From: CAZBYL01 sp964496275
Lineage (GTDB): Bacteria > Synergistota > Synergistia > Synergistales > Synergistaceae
Assembly (NCBI GenBank): GCA_964496275.1
Contig: CAZBYL010000031.1
Span: 1-28,786, forward strand
Reading direction: 5' to 3'
Length of the DNA stretch: 28,786 nucleotides
The position numbers and the translations under genes are program-made. The notes beneath the pieces are model-generated. The model was not told where the DNA came from. It ran no database searches and saw only the letters and a program-made list of their open reading frames with translations. Within the stretch, counting starts at the first letter, position 1; each line of letters opens with the position of its first letter. Positions 14,599 through 22,802 of this stretch are shown one piece after another.

Positions 14599-15834
14599 TT
14601 AGTGGCAGGAGTGTCCTCCGCAGCCGTGGCACGGGCCTTCGTGTTCTTCGTGGCTGTGTGAACTGTGGTCGCATTCCGCGCTTGGGTCATCTGTTATTTT
14701 GCCTGCGAGGTAGCCTTTTACAGCCTCTTCTATGCTGCCGCTTACTCCGGATACGAGTTCTATTCCCGCTTCTGCAAGGACGTTTTTCGCTCCGCCTCCG
14801 ATTCCGCCGCAGATGAGGAGGTCTGCGCCGTTTTCTTTTAGGAACCCGCCCAGCGCCGAGTGTCCGCTGCCTTCGGCGTCTATTGTTTTGTGTCCGCTTA
14901 TTTTCCCGTCTTTTATCTCATAGAGCTCAAAGAATCTTGTGTGCCCGAAGTGTTGGAATATTGTTCCGTCTTCGTCAGCGGCGATGGCTATGCGCATGTT
15001 TTTCTTTTCTCCTCCTATTTCTTCGAGCATGTCCGCAACGGGGGTTGTCCATTCCGCGCGGCATTTTTCTATTTCACCCGCATCGCACATTTGCGCAATC
15101 GCAGGGTCAACGGGTATTTTTGCAAGGACTCTGAGTTTATGTTTTGCCGCGGCTTCATCAACGCGGCTGTCGCCGAATAGTTTTATTTCTTTTCCGCAGT
15201 CGGGGCAGATGACGCAGCTCATGTTTTCTACTATTCCCAAGATTGGGATGTTCATTTGCTCCGCCATGTTGACAGCCTTTTCAACTATCATTGATACGAG
15301 TTCCTGCGGCGAGGTTACTATGATGATTCCGTCGAGGGGAAGTGACTGGAATACAGTGAGGGGCACGTCGCCTGTTCCGGGAGGCATATCTACGAACATG
15401 TATTCTGTTCCGCTCCATATTACGTTGCTCCAGAACTGTTTTACGATGTCTGCTATGGCAGGGCCGCGCCATATTACCGGCGCTGTCGTGTCCTCAAGCA
15501 GAAGGTTTACCGACATGACGTCTGTCCCGCCTTTTGTTGTGACCGGAAGGATTCCGTTTTCATTGGCCTTTGCCTTGACGTTAAGCCCGAAGGCTTTGGG
15601 AATGGATGGGCCGGTGATGTCTGCGTCCAAGATTGCCGTTTGATATCCGCGTCTTTGCATTTCACAGGCGAGCATTGAGGTTACAAGAGATTTTCCGACT
15701 CCGCCTTTGCCGCTTACGACTCCGATTACTTTTTCAACAGAGCTTAATGGGTTGAGATCGACTCTAAAGCTGCGTGATTCGCAATCTTCGCCGCAGCTTC
15801 CGCACTCATGTGTGCAGCTTTCACTTTCGCTCAT
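14599..15834 (-). CDS. Mrp/NBP35 Fe-S carrier ATPase fused to a NifX-type domain
   Basis: This 411-aa protein has three parts. Residues 1-20 are Cys-rich (CTHECGSCGEDC). Residues 33-270 are an Mrp/NBP35 P-loop ATPase with the deviant Walker A SGKGGVGKS (41-49), VDMPPGTGD, and the Fe-S bridging C207, C210 and C213 (CVICPDCG). From about 282 (MRIAIAADEDGTIFQHFGHTRFFELY) there is a NifX/NifB-C-terminal (dinitrogenase Fe-Mo cofactor biosynthesis) domain, ending in a His/Cys-rich tail. Mrp proteins carry 4Fe-4S clusters to apoproteins in the cytosol. The ATG overlaps the DUF134 stop (ATGA), so it is translationally coupled. This fusion is known in anaerobes; its client protein is not known. Confidence 0.93.
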   Translation of the reverse strand: MSESESCTHECGSCGEDCESRSFRVDLNPLSSVEKVIGVVSGKGGVGKSLVTSMLACEMQRRGYQTAILDADITGPSIPKAFGLNVKAKANENGILPVTTKGGTDVMSVNLLLEDTTAPVIWRGPAIADIVKQFWSNVIWSGTEYMFVDMPPGTGDVPLTVFQSLPLDGIIIVTSPQELVSMIVEKAVNMAEQMNIPILGIVENMSCVICPDCGKEIKLFGDSRVDEAAAKHKLRVLAKIPVDPAIAQMCDAGEIEKCRAEWTTPVADMLEEIGGEKKNMRIAIAADEDGTIFQHFGHTRFFELYEIKDGKISGHKTIDAEGSGHSALGGFLKENGADLLICGGIGGGAKNVLAEAGIELVSGVSGSIEEAVKGYLAGKITDDPSAECDHSSHSHEEHEGPCHGCGGHSCH

Positions 15835-16202
15835 ACTTCTGCATCTCCTTTTGTTTGATTGGTATTTTCATTGCGGAAACGGCAGCGGCTGCACCTTCGT
15901 GCGCCTTGGCATGCCATGTCCGCTATTTCGTAGTTGCCTCCGCTTATGAATATTCCTTTGCCGCAACACAGCGCTTCTGCTACTTTTTTGTGCGCAGAGT
16001 AGAGGATTCGCTGAAATGTTCCTCTTGAGATGTTCATCATTGCCGCTGCGCTGTCCTGTTCCATCGACTCCAAGTCGCAGAGCCTTATGCTTTCAAGCTC
16101 TTCTACGGAGAGAAGGATGGTTTCTTCATTGCCGCTGTCAGGGGTGAAACGGATATTTTCCGGTTCACAGCAAACTTTGCGGCATTTCATAACTCTTGGC
16201 AT
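15831..16202 (-). CDS. DUF134/UPF0251 family putative DNA-binding regulator
   Basis: This 123-aa protein starts MPRVMKCRKVC and contains LLSVEELESIRLCDLESMEQDSAAAMMNISRGTFQRIL, the DUF134 pattern with a sigma-region-4-like helix-turn-helix. A Cys-rich tail (CCGKG, CQGARRCSRCRFRN) could bind metal or an Fe-S cluster. ATG 16202 has GGAGGAAGAGAG just upstream; starts further upstream would place coding sequence in the operator. It is first in a two-gene operon with Mrp-NifX and is the natural candidate for binding the palindromic sites in its own promoter. Regulatory role and ligand are inference. Confidence 0.9.
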   Translation of the reverse strand: MPRVMKCRKVCCEPENIRFTPDSGNEETILLSVEELESIRLCDLESMEQDSAAAMMNISRGTFQRILYSAHKKVAEALCCGKGIFISGGNYEIADMACQGARRCSRCRFRNENTNQTKGDAEV

Positions 16203-16227
16203 CTCTCTTCCTCCGTCTAAGTATGTT

Positions 16228-16276
16228 ATGTGCATACGCACACTGATAATATAATGTGCGTATGCACATTAGTCAA
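16228..16276 (-). promoter_or_regulatory. Promoter with two palindromic operators for DUF134-Mrp
   Basis: On the minus strand TTGACT (16276-16271) and TATATT (16253-16248) are 17 bases apart, a strong promoter. Two copies of GTGC-N4-GCAC, each a palindrome and each the inverse of the other (14-bp arms 16228-16241 and 16256-16269), lie one between -35 and -10 and one right after -10. A dimer on either site would block RNA polymerase. Confidence 0.8.
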
Positions 16277-16302
16277 GTGTAAATAATTTAATTCTCAATC
16301 GC

Positions 16303-16339
16303 AAAAAAAAAAGGGCAAAGACATCTGTCTCTGCCCCTT
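16303..16339 (-). terminator. Terminator of the Mop-domain gene
   Basis: On the minus strand GGGGCAGAGACA pairs with TGTCTTTGCCC (about 11 bp, small loop) and is followed by ten T residues. It lies about 30 bases after the Mop gene stop and just upstream of the DUF134 promoter. Confidence 0.88.
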
Positions 16340-16367
16340 GCTGCTATTTTGTGATTATTGGGTTTCG

Positions 16368-16796
16368 TTATTCCGCGACTCCGACTATTATGTGGGACGC
16401 TTTGATGAGCGCTGTTACGGGTTTGCCGGGCTCGAGTCCGAGCTTTTTTTCGCTCTCGCATGTGACAATGGCGACAAGTTCTTCATCACCGGCGAGTTTT
16501 ACTGTTATTTCGCTGTTTACCGCTCCTGATTTTACCTGCGCGACTGTTCCTTTCAGCGTGTTGCGTGCCGAAAGTTTGATGCCGTCAAGGTCTGTGGCTA
16601 AGATAACCCAGGAAGCTTTTACGAGGGCTATAGCTTCTTTTCCCTCGGCAAGTCCGAGCGTGTTTGTGCTTGCCGCCGTGATTATGGCCGTAAGTTCTGT
16701 GCCGCCGGCCAGTTTTATCACTATTTCGTCGTTGACTGCGCCCTTTTTCACGGATACTACTTTGCCGCAGAACTTGTTTCTTGAGCTTGTAAGCAT
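16368..16796 (-). CDS. Two-domain molybdate-binding (Mop/TOBE) protein
   Basis: This 142-aa protein is made of two tandem Mop domains: residues 4-70 (SRNKFCGKVVSVKKGAVNDEIVIKL, ending VKASWVILAT) and 74-141 (SARNTLKGTVAQVKSGAVNSEITVKL, ending IKASHIIVGV). Stand-alone di-Mop proteins are molbindin-like cytosolic molybdate or tungstate stores, or relatives of the ModE C-terminus without its DNA-binding domain. ATG 16796 is chosen because GGAGG lies eight bases upstream. It is monocistronic and divergent from the amidohydrolase gene. Tungstate rather than molybdate is possible in a strict anaerobe. Confidence 0.92.
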   Translation of the reverse strand: MLTSSRNKFCGKVVSVKKGAVNDEIVIKLAGGTELTAIITAASTNTLGLAEGKEAIALVKASWVILATDLDGIKLSARNTLKGTVAQVKSGAVNSEITVKLAGDEELVAIVTCESEKKLGLEPGKPVTALIKASHIIVGVAE

Positions 16797-16951
16797 TTGC
16801 CATTCCTCCAATGTACAATTATTACTGTATATTTTATCCATTGGGGAAAAAATATCCAGAGCAAAGGGCGTATTTTATGTATTTATACCTTGTGTCTGTT
16901 TGTGTTTAGGGGATATTTTATGGACATATTGTTTTGAAAAGAGGTTTGTTT

Positions 16952-17746
16952 ATGATTATAGATTTTCATACTCATGTGTTTCCCGATGATTTTGCCGACC
17001 ATGCCATGTCCGTGCTTTCCGAGAATGCCGGAGTGTCTTATGATGCGTCCGCGAAAGCGGATTCTCTGCTCTCTGTTATGGATTCCTGCGGCATTGATAA
17101 ATCCGTTGTGCTGCATGTCGTAACAAAGGAGAGCCAGCATTCAAATGTTTTGAAGTTTGCAAAGGAGATAGATTCCGAACGGCTCATCTCTTTTTCGTCT
17201 GTTATGCCTGATTCCGTCCATGCCCTTGAGTATATTTGGTACGCATCGGACGAGGGGCTGCGCGGGCTTAAGTTCCACCCTGCATTGCAGAGGATGCGGC
17301 CCGATGATGAAAAGTATTTCCCGATATATGACCTTGCCCGCGCGCTTAACCTTATCGTGACTTTCCATGCGGGATGGGACCCTTCTTATCCCGATGAGGT
17401 GATGGCTTCTCCTGAGTCTATCGTCACTGTCGCGAAGAATTTCCCGGGGCTTAGGATTGTTGCGGCACACTTGGGAGGACTTCGTTTGGCGCGTGATGTT
17501 TTTGATAATGCGGCCGGGAAGGCCGATATTTACATGGATACGGCATATTGCGACGATGCTTGGCTGGATAGGGGGCTTATGACGGATATTATCAGAAAGC
17601 ACGGGGCTGATCGTATTCTTTTCGGAAGTGATTATCCGTGGTACTTGCCGTCGCGTGAGATGGAGCTCGTCCGCTCTCTTGATATTTCGGAAAACGAGAA
17701 GAGTATGATTCTGGGCGGGAACGCCGAGCGGCTGCTTTTTTCATAG
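16952..17746 (+). CDS. Amidohydrolase-family (amidohydrolase_2) metal-dependent hydrolase
   Basis: This 264-aa TIM-barrel protein has the N-terminal HxH metal motif (MIIDFHTHVF, H6 and H8), GLKFHPAL after strand 3, VTFHAGW, AAHLGG and the strand-8 Asp in LFGSDYPW. This is the ACMSD/TatD-like amidohydrolase_2 pattern, used for decarboxylation or hydrolysis of cyclic or carboxylated substrates. The substrate cannot be told. ATG 16952 has AAGAGG seven bases upstream; a TTG 18 bases earlier is less likely. It stands alone on the plus strand, closed by the terminator at 17765. Confidence 0.88.
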   Translation: MIIDFHTHVFPDDFADHAMSVLSENAGVSYDASAKADSLLSVMDSCGIDKSVVLHVVTKESQHSNVLKFAKEIDSERLISFSSVMPDSVHALEYIWYASDEGLRGLKFHPALQRMRPDDEKYFPIYDLARALNLIVTFHAGWDPSYPDEVMASPESIVTVAKNFPGLRIVAAHLGGLRLARDVFDNAAGKADIYMDTAYCDDAWLDRGLMTDIIRKHGADRILFGSDYPWYLPSREMELVRSLDISENEKSMILGGNAERLLFS

Positions 17747-17764
17747 AGCGAGTTCTTTTCACAG

Positions 17765-17808
17765 GCAACAATCAAGCCGCCTGTTTCGGCGGCTTGATTG
17801 TTGCTTTT
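17765..17808. terminator. Bidirectional terminator between convergent genes
   Basis: A perfect 17-bp stem (17765-17781 with 17788-17804) with a 6-base loop is followed by TTTT on the plus strand. It separates the amidohydrolase (+) from the P-type ATPase (minus), which end on either side. Confidence 0.88.
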
Positions 17809-17812
17809 GGGT

Positions 17813-19936
17813 TTATACCTTTGTTGTTCGCGATGCGTTGAGTATTGCCAGCAGAGCGACTCCTACGTCCGCAAATACCGCTTCCCAAAGCCCCGCTATT
17901 CCGGCTGCTCCCAGAGCCATGAAAACTGCCTTGACTCCGAGAGATGCCGCTATGTTTTGCCATACTACTGTGCGCGTTTTTTTTGCTATTTTGATAAGGT
18001 CCGAGCACTTTGCAGGCGAGTCGTCGAGTATGACGGCGTCTGCTGCTTCCACTGCCGCATGAGATCCGATACCGCCCATAGCAATGCCTATTCCGGATGC
18101 GATGAGCACAGGCGCGTCGTTTATCCCGTCTCCAACGAACATGGTTTTAGATGTGTCGTTCTCCGAGAGACGGTTTAGAGCTTCTATTTTACCGTCCGGC
18201 AGCAGTTCCGCCTCGTATGCGTCAAAGTGCAGTTCTTTAGCCGTGTAGCCGACCTCGCTCTGCCTGTCTCCCGAGAGTATGCAGAGCTTTGTCATTCCCA
18301 GGGAGCGCAGTTTAGGTTCTATTTCAAAAGCTTCTTTTTTGATTACGTCGGATAGAATTATGCAGCCCATGTATTTCCCGTCTTTCATGACATGTACCGA
18401 AGCGCCGTGGTCGGGAACGTCCATCGGAGCCGCGCCCAGTTCTTTGATAAGAGATGCGCTGCCTGCCGCCGCTGTTGCGCCGCTGTCCTTGTAGAGTATC
18501 CCTTTTCCTGGAATCTGGGTTATCACGGCATCCTCTTTTGGCTTGATGTGACCAAGCTCTGCCGATATGGATTTGGCTATGGGATGGGTTGACGCAGATT
18601 CCGCAAGCGCTGCTGCATGGAGCAGCTCGTCTTTCGTTACCCCCTCCGCAGTAAGCGTTTGAGCTATTTTAAACACGCCTTCCGTAAGTGTGCCTGTTTT
18701 GTCAAATACGGCTGTCGTGATATTTTTCTGTGAATCGAATACGTAGGAGCCTTTCACAAGTATACCCCTTTGAGACGCAGCCCCTATTCCTCCGAAGTAT
18801 CCGAGAGGTATGGATATCACAAGTGCGCATGGGCAGGATATTACAAGCAGCACCAGCCCTCTGTACAGGGATTCCTTAAACGGCGCAAGTCCGATTATCG
18901 GGGGGATAACCGCCACAAGTGCAGCCAAAGCAAATACGGCAGGAGTATAGCCCCTTGCAAATTTTGTTATGAATCTTTCCGTAGGCGATTTTTTCTCAGC
19001 GGCGTTTTGTACCATGTCGAGTATTCTTTGGATTGTAGAGTCTTTGAAGGCGCCGGATGCCTCGACCATTATCATTCCGTCTGCCGCTATGGTTCCGCTG
19101 CTTATATTGCTTCCTTTGGCGGCTCTTCTGGGCAGCGATTCTCCAGTTATCGGCGACGTGTCGATGTATGATTCTCCGCCGACTACGATTCCGTCTATAG
19201 GAATCTGCTCTCCTGGAAGCACCTGTATGATGTCCCCCTTTTTGATGCTGCCGGGAGATATTTTTGTTATTTGCTCTCCCGTACAAAGTCTTGCGTATGT
19301 GGGTTTTTGCGCTAACAGTGAACTTATTGAAGTGCGTGCGTTATGCGACGCTTTTTCCTGAAAAGCCTCTCCGAGGCGGTAGAAGATCATGACCCCCGCT
19401 GCTTCGGATGCCGCGCCGACAGCTATGGCGGCAAGTGAGGCAAAGCCCATGAGTGTAAATTCGTTGAATAGGTCTCCGTCTTTCAGCGAGTAAAACATTT
19501 CTTTGAATACGGAGAATCCCGCGGCTATGCAGATCAGTATGTACGTATAGAATGTGAGCTTGCTGTCAGGCTGTGCCGTATGTTCGAAGATGAGTGTGAG
19601 AGCGAATATCGCGCCTATTGCGCCAAGGAAGGTTATCTCTTTTTTGAATGATGTCCCGTCATCGCCGTTTTCGGACAGTATGCCGGATGCAGAGCAGCAC
19701 GAGCACCTGTGCGAAGGTTGGTCGCCGTCGTCGTTTTCTCCCGCGTGTTCCTTTTCCTGTGTATCATGTCCGCCGCAGCCGCAGCCGCATTCTGCCGGTT
19801 TTGCAGCCGCTTCCGTGCCGCATGACGAGCAGCATTTGCTCCCGGCCGTAATGACATGGTTATGCCCGTGAGAGTGTCCGTGTTCCTTTTCACAGCAGCA
19901 GTGCCCATGTTCATGTTCGTGGTTGTGTCCTGTCAT
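17813..19936 (-). CDS. P1B-type heavy-metal-translocating ATPase (Zn/Cd/Co type)
   Basis: This 707-aa inner-membrane efflux pump has all P-type motifs: TGES, SCPCALVIS (metal site in the membrane helix), DKTGTLT (phosphorylated Asp), STHPIA (the HP locus), GDGIND, and a C-terminal helix with FADVGVALLAILNA, the Asp typical of the Zn/Cd/Pb group. Instead of an HMA domain, the first 100 residues are an His/Cys-rich tail (HNHEHEHGHCCC, CCSSCG, CGCGCGG, RCSCC), probably a metal sensor or buffer. ATG 19936 is chosen for the GGGAGG nine bases upstream. It is the last gene of the Rrf2-nifS-nifU-MOSC operon, 61 bases after the MOSC gene with a hairpin between them. Confidence 0.94.
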   Translation of the reverse strand: MTGHNHEHEHGHCCCEKEHGHSHGHNHVITAGSKCCSSCGTEAAAKPAECGCGCGGHDTQEKEHAGENDDGDQPSHRCSCCSASGILSENGDDGTSFKKEITFLGAIGAIFALTLIFEHTAQPDSKLTFYTYILICIAAGFSVFKEMFYSLKDGDLFNEFTLMGFASLAAIAVGAASEAAGVMIFYRLGEAFQEKASHNARTSISSLLAQKPTYARLCTGEQITKISPGSIKKGDIIQVLPGEQIPIDGIVVGGESYIDTSPITGESLPRRAAKGSNISSGTIAADGMIMVEASGAFKDSTIQRILDMVQNAAEKKSPTERFITKFARGYTPAVFALAALVAVIPPIIGLAPFKESLYRGLVLLVISCPCALVISIPLGYFGGIGAASQRGILVKGSYVFDSQKNITTAVFDKTGTLTEGVFKIAQTLTAEGVTKDELLHAAALAESASTHPIAKSISAELGHIKPKEDAVITQIPGKGILYKDSGATAAAGSASLIKELGAAPMDVPDHGASVHVMKDGKYMGCIILSDVIKKEAFEIEPKLRSLGMTKLCILSGDRQSEVGYTAKELHFDAYEAELLPDGKIEALNRLSENDTSKTMFVGDGINDAPVLIASGIGIAMGGIGSHAAVEAADAVILDDSPAKCSDLIKIAKKTRTVVWQNIAASLGVKAVFMALGAAGIAGLWEAVFADVGVALLAILNASRTTKV

Positions 19937-19958
19937 GTTCCGTATCCTCCCTTGATAA

Positions 19959-19979
19959 GGGCGGGAATTTATCCCGCCC
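19959..19979 (-). other. Intercistronic hairpin before the ATPase gene
   Basis: GGGCGGGA and TCCCGCCC pair perfectly (8 bp, 5-base loop) between the MOSC stop and the ATPase ribosome-binding site. On the minus strand no T-run follows, so it is more likely an mRNA-stability or attenuating element than a full terminator. Confidence 0.55.
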
Positions 19980-19997
19980 CTGATTTTTATATTTTGT

Positions 19998-20429
19998 TTA
20001 GGCAAGTTCTATTGTGTCGCCTGTTTTAACTTTTCCGCCCTTTATCACTTTGGTGAAGATTCCTTTTTTCGGCATAATACACTCGCCGGTCTGTTTGAAT
20101 ACTTCACAGCCCGAATGACACTCCTTGCCTATCTGAGAGACTTCAAGAAGTGTTTCTCCGACCTTCAGTCTGTCGCCTATCCTAAGAGCGCTGAGGTCGT
20201 AACCCTCGGTAGTCAGATTTTCGGCAAAGCTTCCGGGAACGAGCGTAGGAAGCTTTACCATCATTGTTTTTATGTCTTCCATAGAAATGAGGCTCACCTG
20301 TCTGTGCATGAAGCCCGCGTGAGCGTCTCCCTCAAGTCCTATTCCCTCTATGAGAATTCCTTCGCCGATATCCTTTTTTATCATGCCCTTTTCAGGCGCG
20401 GAGCACACCGCGACTATTTTGCCCTTCAT
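19998..20429 (-). CDS. MOSC-domain protein
   Basis: This 143-aa single MOSC domain (the molybdenum cofactor sulfurase C-terminal fold) begins KGKIVAVCSAPEKGM and has LEGDAHAGFMHRQVSLIS, GSFAENLTTEG and the conserved Cys in GKECHSGCEVF. MOSC proteins bind sulfur or Moco, and stand-alone versions are thought to move sulfur or metal-sulfur units. Lying directly after nifS and nifU (16 bases after nifU), it could accept NifS-derived persulfide. GGAGG is eight bases before the ATG. Its substrate is not known. Confidence 0.9.
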   Translation of the reverse strand: MKGKIVAVCSAPEKGMIKKDIGEGILIEGIGLEGDAHAGFMHRQVSLISMEDIKTMMVKLPTLVPGSFAENLTTEGYDLSALRIGDRLKVGETLLEVSQIGKECHSGCEVFKQTGECIMPKKGIFTKVIKGGKVKTGDTIELA

Positions 20430-20445
20430 TGTGGCAGCCTCCGCG

Positions 20446-20958
20446 CTATTCCGCTGCGCGATGGTCTTCGCTGACGTACGCTTCTTCCTCTTCTTCGTGC
20501 TGAGGCTCGCTGCCGCCGCACCCGCCGCCGCAGCTTCCGCTGCATGACATGCAGGTTGATGGGACTTTTATTCCTGCGGGCACTTTGCCGGTTTTACGGA
20601 AGAAGTAATCCGCAACGGCAGCTTCGATTCCCTCCTGTGCAAGGAGCGAGCAGTGCAGTTTTGCGGGGGGGAGTCCGCCGAGGGCTTCCGCGACATCCTT
20701 ATTGTTTATTTTCATTGCCTCCGAAATTGTTTTTCCCTTTGCCATTTCCGTAACCATAGAACTTGTTGCGATTGCAGCGGCGCATCCGAAGGTTTCAAAC
20801 TTTATATCCTGAATTACTTCATTGTCGTCTATTTTGAGATATATTTTCATTACGTCTCCGCACTTCGGGTTGCCGACTTCTCCGATCGCGTTTGCGTCCT
20901 CAAGGCGTCCTGCGTTGCGGGGGTGCATGAAATAGTCCACTACTTTTTCGTTATACAT
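20446..20958 (-). CDS. nifU: NifU/IscU-type Fe-S scaffold protein
   Basis: This 170-aa protein has the IscU fold with C33 (GNPKCGDVM, plus D35), C59 (FGCAAAIATSS) and C103 (LHCSLLAQEG), the three cluster ligands. After residue 140 come a Cys/Gly-rich stretch (CMSCSGSCGGGCGG) and an acidic tail, absent from E. coli IscU but common in NifU-like proteins of anaerobes. It builds 2Fe-2S and 4Fe-4S clusters with sulfur from NifS. It follows nifS by 35 bases. Confidence 0.95.
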   Translation of the reverse strand: MYNEKVVDYFMHPRNAGRLEDANAIGEVGNPKCGDVMKIYLKIDDNEVIQDIKFETFGCAAAIATSSMVTEMAKGKTISEAMKINNKDVAEALGGLPPAKLHCSLLAQEGIEAAVADYFFRKTGKVPAGIKVPSTCMSCSGSCGGGCGGSEPQHEEEEEAYVSEDHRAAE

Positions 20959-20993
20959 TTATCAACATCTCCTTGTATGGAAGTCCTGTTTTT

Positions 20994-22166
20994 TTACTTT
21001 TTATTGTAGAAGGGGGACATTGCGCGCAATCTTTCCACGATGGGGGGAAACTGCTCTATGACGTAATCAATGTCCTCGTCAGTAATGTCTTTGCTGAGTG
21101 TCAGTCTCACAGAACCGTGAGCCGTCGCATGGTCAAGCCCTGTAGCGAGAAGAACGTAGCTCGGTTCAAGGCTCCCCGATGTGCAGGCCGAACCGCTTGA
21201 CACCCCTATGCCCATCGCGTCCATCAGAAGAAGCATACCTTCTCCTTCAATGTATTTGATGCAGAGGCTTGCGTGGTAGGGAAGGCGTTCTGTTCTGTGC
21301 CCCGTAAGCGTACTTTCCGGAATTCTTTCAAGAAGGCCGTCTATCAGCTTGTCGCGCAGCCGTCTTTCGTTGTCGATTTCTCCGTTTACAAGGCGGTCTG
21401 CCGCAAGTTCCGCAGCCATGCCGAAACCGACAAGCCCCGCTGTATTCTCCGTACCGGAGCGAAGTCCGAATTCCTGTCCGCCTCCGTGAATCACGGGCGT
21501 GAGTTTAAGCCCCTTGCGCACGTAGAGAGCTCCTACACCTTTGGGTCCGTACATTTTGTGAGCGGCCATTGTCATAAGGTCTATGGGAAGCTTTGCCATG
21601 TCAATCTTTATGTGTCCCGTGGCCTGTACTCCGTCGGTGTGGAAGAGAATCCCATGTTTTCTGCAAATCTCTCCGAGTTCGGCTACCGGTTCTATCGTGC
21701 CTATCTCGTTGTTCGCAAACATTATCGATGTCAGGAATGTATCGGGGCGAATCGCCGCTTCGAGATCCTTCGGGTCTACCATTCCATACTTGTCTACGGG
21801 AAGGAACGTGTAGTCATATCCCATCTTTCCGAGCCATCTGACAGTGTCGTGCAGGGCGTGATGTTCTATTGCACTCGTGATAATGTGCCCGCCCTTTTCC
21901 TTCCTTGCCCAAGTTGCTCCCTTTATCGCAAGGTTGTCCGCCTCGCTTCCGCCGCCTGTGAAGATAATATCCTTCGGCTGAGCTCCAATGAGCTCCGCAA
22001 CCTGCGAGCGGGCCTTATCAACAGCTTCTCTCGCGTCGCGTCCCCATTCGTGAAGGCTGTTGGGGTTGCCGTACTTTTCCGAGAAAAAGGGATACATTGC
22101 CTCGAGAACTTTTTTATCGACCTTCGTTGTGGCCGAGTTGTCCAGATAAACTTTGCGTGGTGCCAT
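20994..22166 (-). CDS. nifS: Cysteine desulfurase NifS/IscS
   Basis: This 390-aa class V PLP enzyme converts cysteine to alanine and an enzyme persulfide. It has the N-terminal YLDNSATT, the EHHA PLP-stacking His near residue 102, D178 (HTDGVQ), the Schiff-base K204 (AAHKMYGPKG) and the catalytic C328 in a long loop (SSGSACTSGSLEPS), the group I NifS/IscS type. Besides Fe-S assembly with NifU, such enzymes can provide Se or S for selenoprotein and molybdenum-cofactor pathways, both hinted at nearby. It is second in the operon, 32 bases after the Rrf2 gene. Confidence 0.97.
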   Translation of the reverse strand: MAPRKVYLDNSATTKVDKKVLEAMYPFFSEKYGNPNSLHEWGRDAREAVDKARSQVAELIGAQPKDIIFTGGGSEADNLAIKGATWARKEKGGHIITSAIEHHALHDTVRWLGKMGYDYTFLPVDKYGMVDPKDLEAAIRPDTFLTSIMFANNEIGTIEPVAELGEICRKHGILFHTDGVQATGHIKIDMAKLPIDLMTMAAHKMYGPKGVGALYVRKGLKLTPVIHGGGQEFGLRSGTENTAGLVGFGMAAELAADRLVNGEIDNERRLRDKLIDGLLERIPESTLTGHRTERLPYHASLCIKYIEGEGMLLLMDAMGIGVSSGSACTSGSLEPSYVLLATGLDHATAHGSVRLTLSKDITDEDIDYVIEQFPPIVERLRAMSPFYNKK

Positions 22167-22198
22167 AACAAGTCACCTCTTAATTTTGAATAGATTCT

Positions 22199-22651
22199 TT
22201 ATTTTTTTCTGCCGCAGCTGCATTGGGGCTGTCGGCAGGAGCACTCTGTCTGATCCGCCAAATCCTGGAACGTTGTACCGTCGTATACCGCTTCCAGCGC
22301 CATTCTTGCCTTGTCCCACAGAGGGCGGAAAACGCAGTCGTTGTGAAAATCACACTCGTCTACGATTCTCGTGGTGCATTCGACAGGTCCCAGCGGACCT
22401 TGAATGAAGCGTATCACTTCGCCTACTGTGATCGAATCCGCAGGGCGAAGTAAAAAATATCCGCCGTCCTTGCCCCTCTGTGAATCTACGAATCCTGCGC
22501 TTTTCAGGTTGTTCAGGATATTTTCAAGAAACCGCACCGGTATGCCCTGAGCCTCCGCTATTGTCCCGATCTTGCAGGGGCCTTCGTTTCTGCGGCATGC
22601 CAATTCAAAAATAGCTCTCAGCGCGTATTGACACTTTTGGTTAATCGCCAT
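22199..22651 (-). CDS. Rrf2-family transcriptional regulator (IscR-like)
   Basis: This 150-aa protein has an N-terminal winged helix (INQKCQYALRAIFELACRR, IPVRFLENILNNLKSAGFVDSQRGKDGGYFL) and three Cys in VECTTRIVDECDFHNDCVF, spaced like the 2Fe-2S ligands of IscR. A C-terminal CSCRQPQCSCG adds more Cys. As first gene of the nifS-nifU operon it most likely senses Fe-S status and represses its own promoter. ATG 22651 gives the family-typical start; the frame continues upstream to 22696 but that part covers the operator. Confidence 0.93.
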   Translation of the reverse strand: MAINQKCQYALRAIFELACRRNEGPCKIGTIAEAQGIPVRFLENILNNLKSAGFVDSQRGKDGGYFLLRPADSITVGEVIRFIQGPLGPVECTTRIVDECDFHNDCVFRPLWDKARMALEAVYDGTTFQDLADQTECSCRQPQCSCGRKK

Positions 22652-22665
22652 GTTCCTCACCATCC

Positions 22666-22709
22666 CTACTGACTTAGTGTAGATTACTCTTCGCAATAAT
22701 AGTTGTCAA
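22666..22709 (-). promoter_or_regulatory. Promoter and candidate operator of the Rrf2-nifSU operon
   Basis: TTGACA (22709-22704), 17 bases, then TAATCT (22686-22681, weak) on the minus strand. CTAC-N9-GTAG (22682-22666) spans the expected start site and could be the Rrf2 operator; the inner bases are not symmetric, so this is tentative. The recQ promoter must lie just to the right. Confidence 0.5.
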
Positions 22710-22802
22710 TAGTTTTTTTACAAAGATTGCGCTTATAAGGGTGGGGAGAATTGCTTATTTAGGCTATACTGTCGCGGGATATCTTTGAAAGGGTGTTTGA
22801 AA

